Assembly (NCBI GenBank): GCA_964562985.1
Contig: CAZLWE010000100.1
Coordinates: 1-7,530, forward strand
Source of the DNA: SHLQ01 sp964562985
GTDB lineage: Bacteria; Actinomycetota; Acidimicrobiia; Acidimicrobiales; SHLQ01
Length of the DNA stretch: 7,530 bases
Direction: 5' to 3'
Shown here: piece after piece, positions 4,233 to 7,530 of the stretch
Layout: each line of letters begins with the position of its first letter
Numbering within the stretch: position 1 is the stretch's first letter
Position numbers and translations under genes: made by a program
Notes under the pieces: generated by a model
What the model was told of the DNA's origin: nothing
The model's input: the letters and a program-made list of their open reading frames with translations, nothing else
Databases searched by the model: none

Positions 4233-6598
4233 CTTCGGTAATGGGAACGCCAATGTTGCGCAAAGAAGACCCCGCGCTGCTTGTCGGCGAGAACAAGTTC
4301 ATTGACGACATCCACGCTCCCGGCGAGTTGTGGATGGGCATGGTCCGTTCAACAATGGGCCACGCGAAGATCAACAGCATCGACACCGCCGAGGCCGAGA
4401 AGATGCCCGGCGTCGCCGCGGTCTACACCGGCGCTCAGCTCGCCGAGATGGGCCTGTGGCTCGCACCGCTGCCATGTGCATGGCCGGTTACCGAAGACAT
4501 GGTCAACCCGCCCCACAACCCTGTGTGCGTAGGCGAAGCAAAACACGTTGGCGACATCGTGGCCGTTGTGTTGTGCAACGACCGCTACGGCGCGGCCGAC
4601 GCTGCCGAGAAGGTTATCGTCGACTACGAGCCACTCGCCGCAGTCGGTTCGCTCGAAGCCGCTGTCGAAGACAAGGTCATGGCGCACTCTGACCTGTCGA
4701 CGAACAAGGCCTTCCACTGGCCACTGGTTCCCGACCCCGACGCAACCGAGAAGGCATTCGCCGAAGCGACTCACACCGTCAAGGCGAAGTTCGTTCAGCA
4801 GCGCATGATTCCATCACCGATGGAGCCACGTGGCTGCCTCGCCATCCCGTCACCGGCAGGCGGCGACATCACCTTCTACTCTGCAACGCAGGTTCCGCAC
4901 ATCTTGAAGGTCATGATCGCAGCCACTACCGGCATTGCCGAGAGCAGCATCCGAGTTATCGCTCCTGCTGTTGGTGGCGGTTTCGGCGGCAAGCTCAACG
5001 TCGACCCCGACGCGATTCTTGCGGTCACCCTCGCCAACAAGCTGGGCCTCCCAGTGCGCTGGACCGAGACCCGCACCGAAGCTGCAGGCTCGACCCACCA
5101 GGGCCGTGGCCAGATCCAGCACATGGAAGTCGCCGCGGATGAGAACGGCAAGATCAGCTCGGTTCGCGTGCACGTCGACGCCGACATGGGCGCATACATG
5201 ATGCTCATCACGCCAGGTGTTCCGCTGCTCGGCAGCTTCTTGTACACCGGTGTGTACGACATCCCGAACCTCGCCTTCACCTGCGATGGCTACTTCACCA
5301 ACATGACCCCGACTGACGCCTACCGTGGCGCTGGCCGGCCCGAGGCCAGCTACGCCATCGAGCGCATCATGGACCTCCTCGCCGGTGAGGTTGGCATCAC
5401 TCCCGAAGAGATTCGCGAGCGCAACTACATCAACGGTGGCGAAGCGTTCGAGAACCACGAAGCGGCGTCAACGCTCGTGTTCGACTCGGGCCACTATCGC
5501 CCGGCGCATGACAAGGCGCTTGAGATGGCCAAGATGACCGAACTTCGAGCCGAACAAGCTCGTCGTCGCGATGCTGGCGAAGCCAAGCAGCTCGGTATGG
5601 GCATGTGCAGCTACGTAGAGATCTGCGGGCTTGCACCATCACGTGCGCTCGGCGGCCTTAACTACGGCGCTGGTGGTTGGGAACACGCAACGGTTCGAAT
5701 GTTGCCAACGGGCAAGATCGAAGTGGTGTCGGGTTCGACCCCACACGGTCAGGGCCACGAGACCGCATGGTCGATGATCATCGCCGACAAAATGGGCGTC
5801 GATCCAAACGATGTCCATGTGTTGCACTCTGACACGGCAAAGAGCCCACTCGGTCTTGACACCTATGGCTCTCGATCACTCGCTGTTGGCGGTGTCGCAA
5901 TTGCGATGGCGGCCGACAAGGTGATTGAGAAGGCCAAGCTCATTGCAGCCCATCAGTTCGAGGCAGCACCCGAAGATGTCCAGTTTGATGCTGGCGCATT
6001 CTCGGTTGCTGGAACACCCTCGAAGTCGGTACACATCCAAGAGCTCGGGTTCGCTGCGTTTGCAGCTCACGATCTCCCAGATGGCATGGAGCCAAACCTC
6101 CAAGAGCAGGTCAGCTTCGACCCACCGAACTTCGCGTTCCCATTTGGCACGCACGTGGCCGTCGTAGAGATCGATACCGAAACCGGCGGAGTCGAGCTCA
6201 TCGACTACATCGCCGTCGACGACTGCGGTCATCAGGTCAACCCGATGATCGTCGAAGGTCAGCTACACGGAGGCATAGTCCAAGGTGTTGCCCAGGCACT
6301 GTTCGAGGAAGCCGTCTACGACGAAGATGGAAACATCAACAACCCGTCGTTCATGGATTACCTTGTGCCATCGGCAATGGAAGTGCCATCGATGCAACTC
6401 GACTTCACGGTCACGCCGTCGACTACCAACCCGTTGGGCGTTAAGGGGGCTGGCGAGGCCGGAACCATTGGTTCGGCGGCTGCGGTCATGAACGCCGTAT
6501 GCGACGCACTGTCGCCATTCGGCGTGAAGGACATGGACATGCCTGCGACACCAAAGAGAATTTGGGAAGCGATCAATTCGAACGGAGGTGCGGCATGA
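4229..6598 (+). CDS. coxL: Form II CoxL-like molybdopterin-binding large subunit
   Basis: A 789-residue catalytic subunit of the xanthine dehydrogenase / aerobic CO dehydrogenase family, full length. The N-terminal a/b hammerhead domain begins with MGTPMLRKEDPALLVGENKF. The molybdenum-cofactor-binding domains show GGGFGGK (249-255), HGQGHET (506-512) and VKGAGEAG (738-745), whose E743 is the expected catalytic glutamate. The active-site loop is AYRGAGR (364-370). Form I CO dehydrogenase instead has AYxCSFR, whose Cys holds the Cu of the Mo-S-Cu site, so that ligand is absent here. The sequence therefore falls with form II enzymes, whose substrate is uncertain; aldehyde, purine or N-heterocycle hydroxylation are alternatives to CO oxidation. 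The start is fixed by GGAGGT at 4218-4223 and the ATGA overlap. It overlaps the medium-subunit gene in the same way at its end. Confidence 0.95.
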   Translation: MTSVMGTPMLRKEDPALLVGENKFIDDIHAPGELWMGMVRSTMGHAKINSIDTAEAEKMPGVAAVYTGAQLAEMGLWLAPLPCAWPVTEDMVNPPHNPVCVGEAKHVGDIVAVVLCNDRYGAADAAEKVIVDYEPLAAVGSLEAAVEDKVMAHSDLSTNKAFHWPLVPDPDATEKAFAEATHTVKAKFVQQRMIPSPMEPRGCLAIPSPAGGDITFYSATQVPHILKVMIAATTGIAESSIRVIAPAVGGGFGGKLNVDPDAILAVTLANKLGLPVRWTETRTEAAGSTHQGRGQIQHMEVAADENGKISSVRVHVDADMGAYMMLITPGVPLLGSFLYTGVYDIPNLAFTCDGYFTNMTPTDAYRGAGRPEASYAIERIMDLLAGEVGITPEEIRERNYINGGEAFENHEAASTLVFDSGHYRPAHDKALEMAKMTELRAEQARRRDAGEAKQLGMGMCSYVEICGLAPSRALGGLNYGAGGWEHATVRMLPTGKIEVVSGSTPHGQGHETAWSMIIADKMGVDPNDVHVLHSDTAKSPLGLDTYGSRSLAVGGVAIAMAADKVIEKAKLIAAHQFEAAPEDVQFDAGAFSVAGTPSKSVHIQELGFAAFAAHDLPDGMEPNLQEQVSFDPPNFAFPFGTHVAVVEIDTETGGVELIDYIAVDDCGHQVNPMIVEGQLHGGIVQGVAQALFEEAVYDEDGNINNPSFMDYLVPSAMEVPSMQLDFTVTPSTTNPLGVKGAGEAGTIGSAAAVMNAVCDALSPFGVKDMDMPATPKRIWEAINSNGGAA
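6584..6589 (+). promoter_or_regulatory. Ribosome binding site GGAGGT for the medium-subunit gene
   Basis: GGAGGT lies five bases before the ATG at 6595 and inside the end of the large-subunit gene. It decides the start against an upstream in-frame ATG at 6499, which lies deep within the large-subunit gene and would add 32 residues unlike the family. Confidence 0.8.
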
Positions 6599-7410
6599 TT
6601 CCAGCAGCATTCGATTACACCGTGGCTGAAAACGCCGAACACGCTATCCAACTCCTCGGAGAGTATGGCGACGAATCAAAGCTTCTGGCCGGTGGGCATT
6701 CGCTCATCCCAATGATGAAGTTCCGCCTTGCAACACCTACGCAACTGATCGATGTAGGCCGCATCAGCGACCTGTCCTACATCAAGCAGAGCAACGGTCA
6801 CGTAGCGATCGGCGCAATGACCAAGCACAAGGAACTCGAGACCAGCGACGTGCTGGCCGAGGCGTGCCCGATGCTTGCTCACGTTGCGTCGCTCGTCGGT
6901 GGTCCTGCGGTGCGACACCGCGGAACCCTCGGTGGCACTATGGCACACGCCGATTCAGCGTCTGACCTTCCCGCAGCAGTGCTTGCACTCGGTGGAACGA
7001 TCGTGGCGCAGGGTCCGAACGGCCAGCGTGAAATTGCAGCGACCGACTTCTTCAAGAGCTACTTCGAGTCAGCGCTCGCTCCCGACGAGATGATCGTCGA
7101 GATTCGAGTACCGGCAAACACCGGTGGCTGGAACTACCAGAAGTTCAACCGTCGAGCCCAAGACTGGGCGATCGTCGGTGTCGCGGTCGCCGATGGCGGC
7201 AAGGGCATTGCGCTGGTCAATATGGGCTCAACCCCATTGCGGGCCAGCGCAACCGAAGCCGCATTGGCCGACGGGGCCTCTGTTGAAGATGCGGCAGCGA
7301 TGGCCGCCGACGGTACCGAACCACCTGAGGATCTGAACGCCGATTCCACCTATCGGACGCATCTGGCTAAGGTTCTCACCAAACGAGCGCTGGAGTCTGC
7401 CTCTGGGTAG
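6595..7410 (+). CDS. coxM: Molybdenum hydroxylase FAD-binding medium subunit (CoxM-like)
   Basis: A 271-residue FAD-binding subunit of the same enzyme, within the family's usual range. The N-terminal FAD domain (PCMH / vanillyl-alcohol-oxidase fold) shows AGGHSLIPMMKFR (32-44) and RHRGTLGGTMAHAD (107-120), the two loops that hold the FAD pyrophosphate. The C-terminal part (about 172-268) corresponds to the CO_deh_flav_C domain. It takes electrons from the small subunit and passes them to an acceptor such as quinone, NAD+ or oxygen; the acceptor cannot be told from sequence. The ATG overlaps the large-subunit stop (ATGA) behind a strong GGAGGT. It is the last gene of the operon in this window. 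No cofactor-maturation genes (coxD, coxE, coxF or coxG types) follow, since the next gene is convergent. Confidence 0.95.
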   Translation: MIPAAFDYTVAENAEHAIQLLGEYGDESKLLAGGHSLIPMMKFRLATPTQLIDVGRISDLSYIKQSNGHVAIGAMTKHKELETSDVLAEACPMLAHVASLVGGPAVRHRGTLGGTMAHADSASDLPAAVLALGGTIVAQGPNGQREIAATDFFKSYFESALAPDEMIVEIRVPANTGGWNYQKFNRRAQDWAIVGVAVADGGKGIALVNMGSTPLRASATEAALADGASVEDAAAMAADGTEPPEDLNADSTYRTHLAKVLTKRALESASG

Positions 7411-7428
7411 AAACCAACGCCACCATTT

Positions 7429-7455
7429 GCACCGTCACACAGTGGGAAGCGGTGC
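7429..7455. terminator. Hairpin between convergent genes, weak terminator candidate
   Basis: GCACCG (7429-7434) pairs perfectly with CGGTGC (7450-7455), and an inner CAC/GTG pairing lies at 7436-7438 and 7442-7444. It is 18 bp after the medium-subunit stop and 14 bp from the stop of the convergent minus-strand gene, so a bidirectional end signal would fit. There is no T-run on either side, so the evidence is position and pairing only. Confidence 0.25.
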
Positions 7456-7468
7456 GTGCGTCGGCCGC

Positions 7469-7530
7469 CTAGCTGCGGCTGGCTGTCGGAGAGGCTGTGG
7501 GGCTAGCAGTAGGAGAAGCCGTGGGAGACG
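7469..7530 (-). CDS. C-terminal end of an unidentified protein with (SPTA)4 tail (partial)
   Basis: The minus strand, entering from the right edge, reads SPTASPTASPTASPTASRS and stops at TAG (7471-7469). Four copies of the tetrapeptide are exact in protein, while the codons vary (Ser TCT/AGC, Pro CCC/CCT/CCG, Thr ACG/ACT/ACA, Ala GCT/GCC). That pattern is expected of a translated repeat and not of recent DNA slippage. Ser/Pro/Thr/Ala repeats usually form extended, disordered linkers or tails, often in exported or surface proteins, and can be glycosylated in actinobacteria. Nothing can be said of the function of the main protein, which lies outside the window. The gene is convergent with the molybdenum hydroxylase operon, with 58 bp between the two stops. 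Confidence 0.65.
   Translation of the reverse strand, partial: SPTASPTASPTASPTASRS

Noticed and set aside
6499..6594. Upstream extension of the medium subunit to an ATG at 6499
   Set aside because: The extra 32 residues lie wholly inside the large-subunit gene and do not resemble the family. The ATG at 6595 has a perfect Shine-Dalgarno and the typical opening MIPAAFDY.
7462..7481. Hairpin CGGCCGC/GCGGCTG as a terminator of the operon
   Set aside because: It lies largely in the last codons and stop of the convergent gene, has a G-T pair and no T-run, and can be a by-product of the GC-rich coding sequence.
71..7530. Similarity between GAAGCCGGTGGGAG (71-84) and GAAGCCGTGGGAG (7515-7527), suggesting a flanking repeat
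   Set aside because: The right-hand sequence is explained by codons of the SPTA repeat on the minus strand, and the match is short and not extended on either side.

Overview
The base composition, codon use and gene families suggest a high-GC Gram-positive bacterium. An aquatic actinobacterium of the Acidimicrobiia type is plausible: the secreted protein is very acidic and the operon is a form II CO-dehydrogenase-like set. This placement is an inference from gene style, not from a marker gene.

Layout, left to right. Positions 1-205 are non-coding: one full and one partial copy of a GC-rich repeat with a 119-bp period, plus two hairpins that look like terminators for leftward transcription. 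Positions 264-2831 (minus strand) hold one large secreted protein with a signal peptide, a spondin_N-like domain, a three-fold beta-trefoil and a seven-bladed lactonase-like propeller. Positions 2832-3181 are a gene-free upstream region with several GTGAA/TTCAC half-sites. Positions about 3182-3591 carry a decayed IS3-family element on the minus strand: an intact orfA, an A7 slippery run, and an orfB that stops after about 19 codons. Positions 3741-7410 (plus strand) are a tightly coupled three-gene operon for a molybdenum hydroxylase in the order small, large, medium. Finally, 7469-7530 (minus strand) is the C-terminal tail of a gene that enters from the right edge and ends in four SPTA tetrapeptides.

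The operon subunits should form one enzyme. The small subunit carries two [2Fe-2S] clusters, the large subunit binds the molybdenum cofactor and holds the active site, and the medium subunit binds FAD. Electrons would pass from the substrate at Mo through the FeS clusters to FAD. The active-site loop is AYRGAGR and the gene order is S-L-M. Both are marks of the form II (CoxL-like) clade, whose physiological substrate is unsettled, and not of bona fide form I CO dehydrogenase. The ATGA overlaps and the nearly identical Shine-Dalgarno sequences at both junctions indicate translational coupling.

I did not find a convincing new defence or mobile system here. The most unusual items are the hairpin-plus-conserved-tail repeat at the left edge, the three-domain secreted protein, and the short SPTA-tailed partial gene at the right edge.
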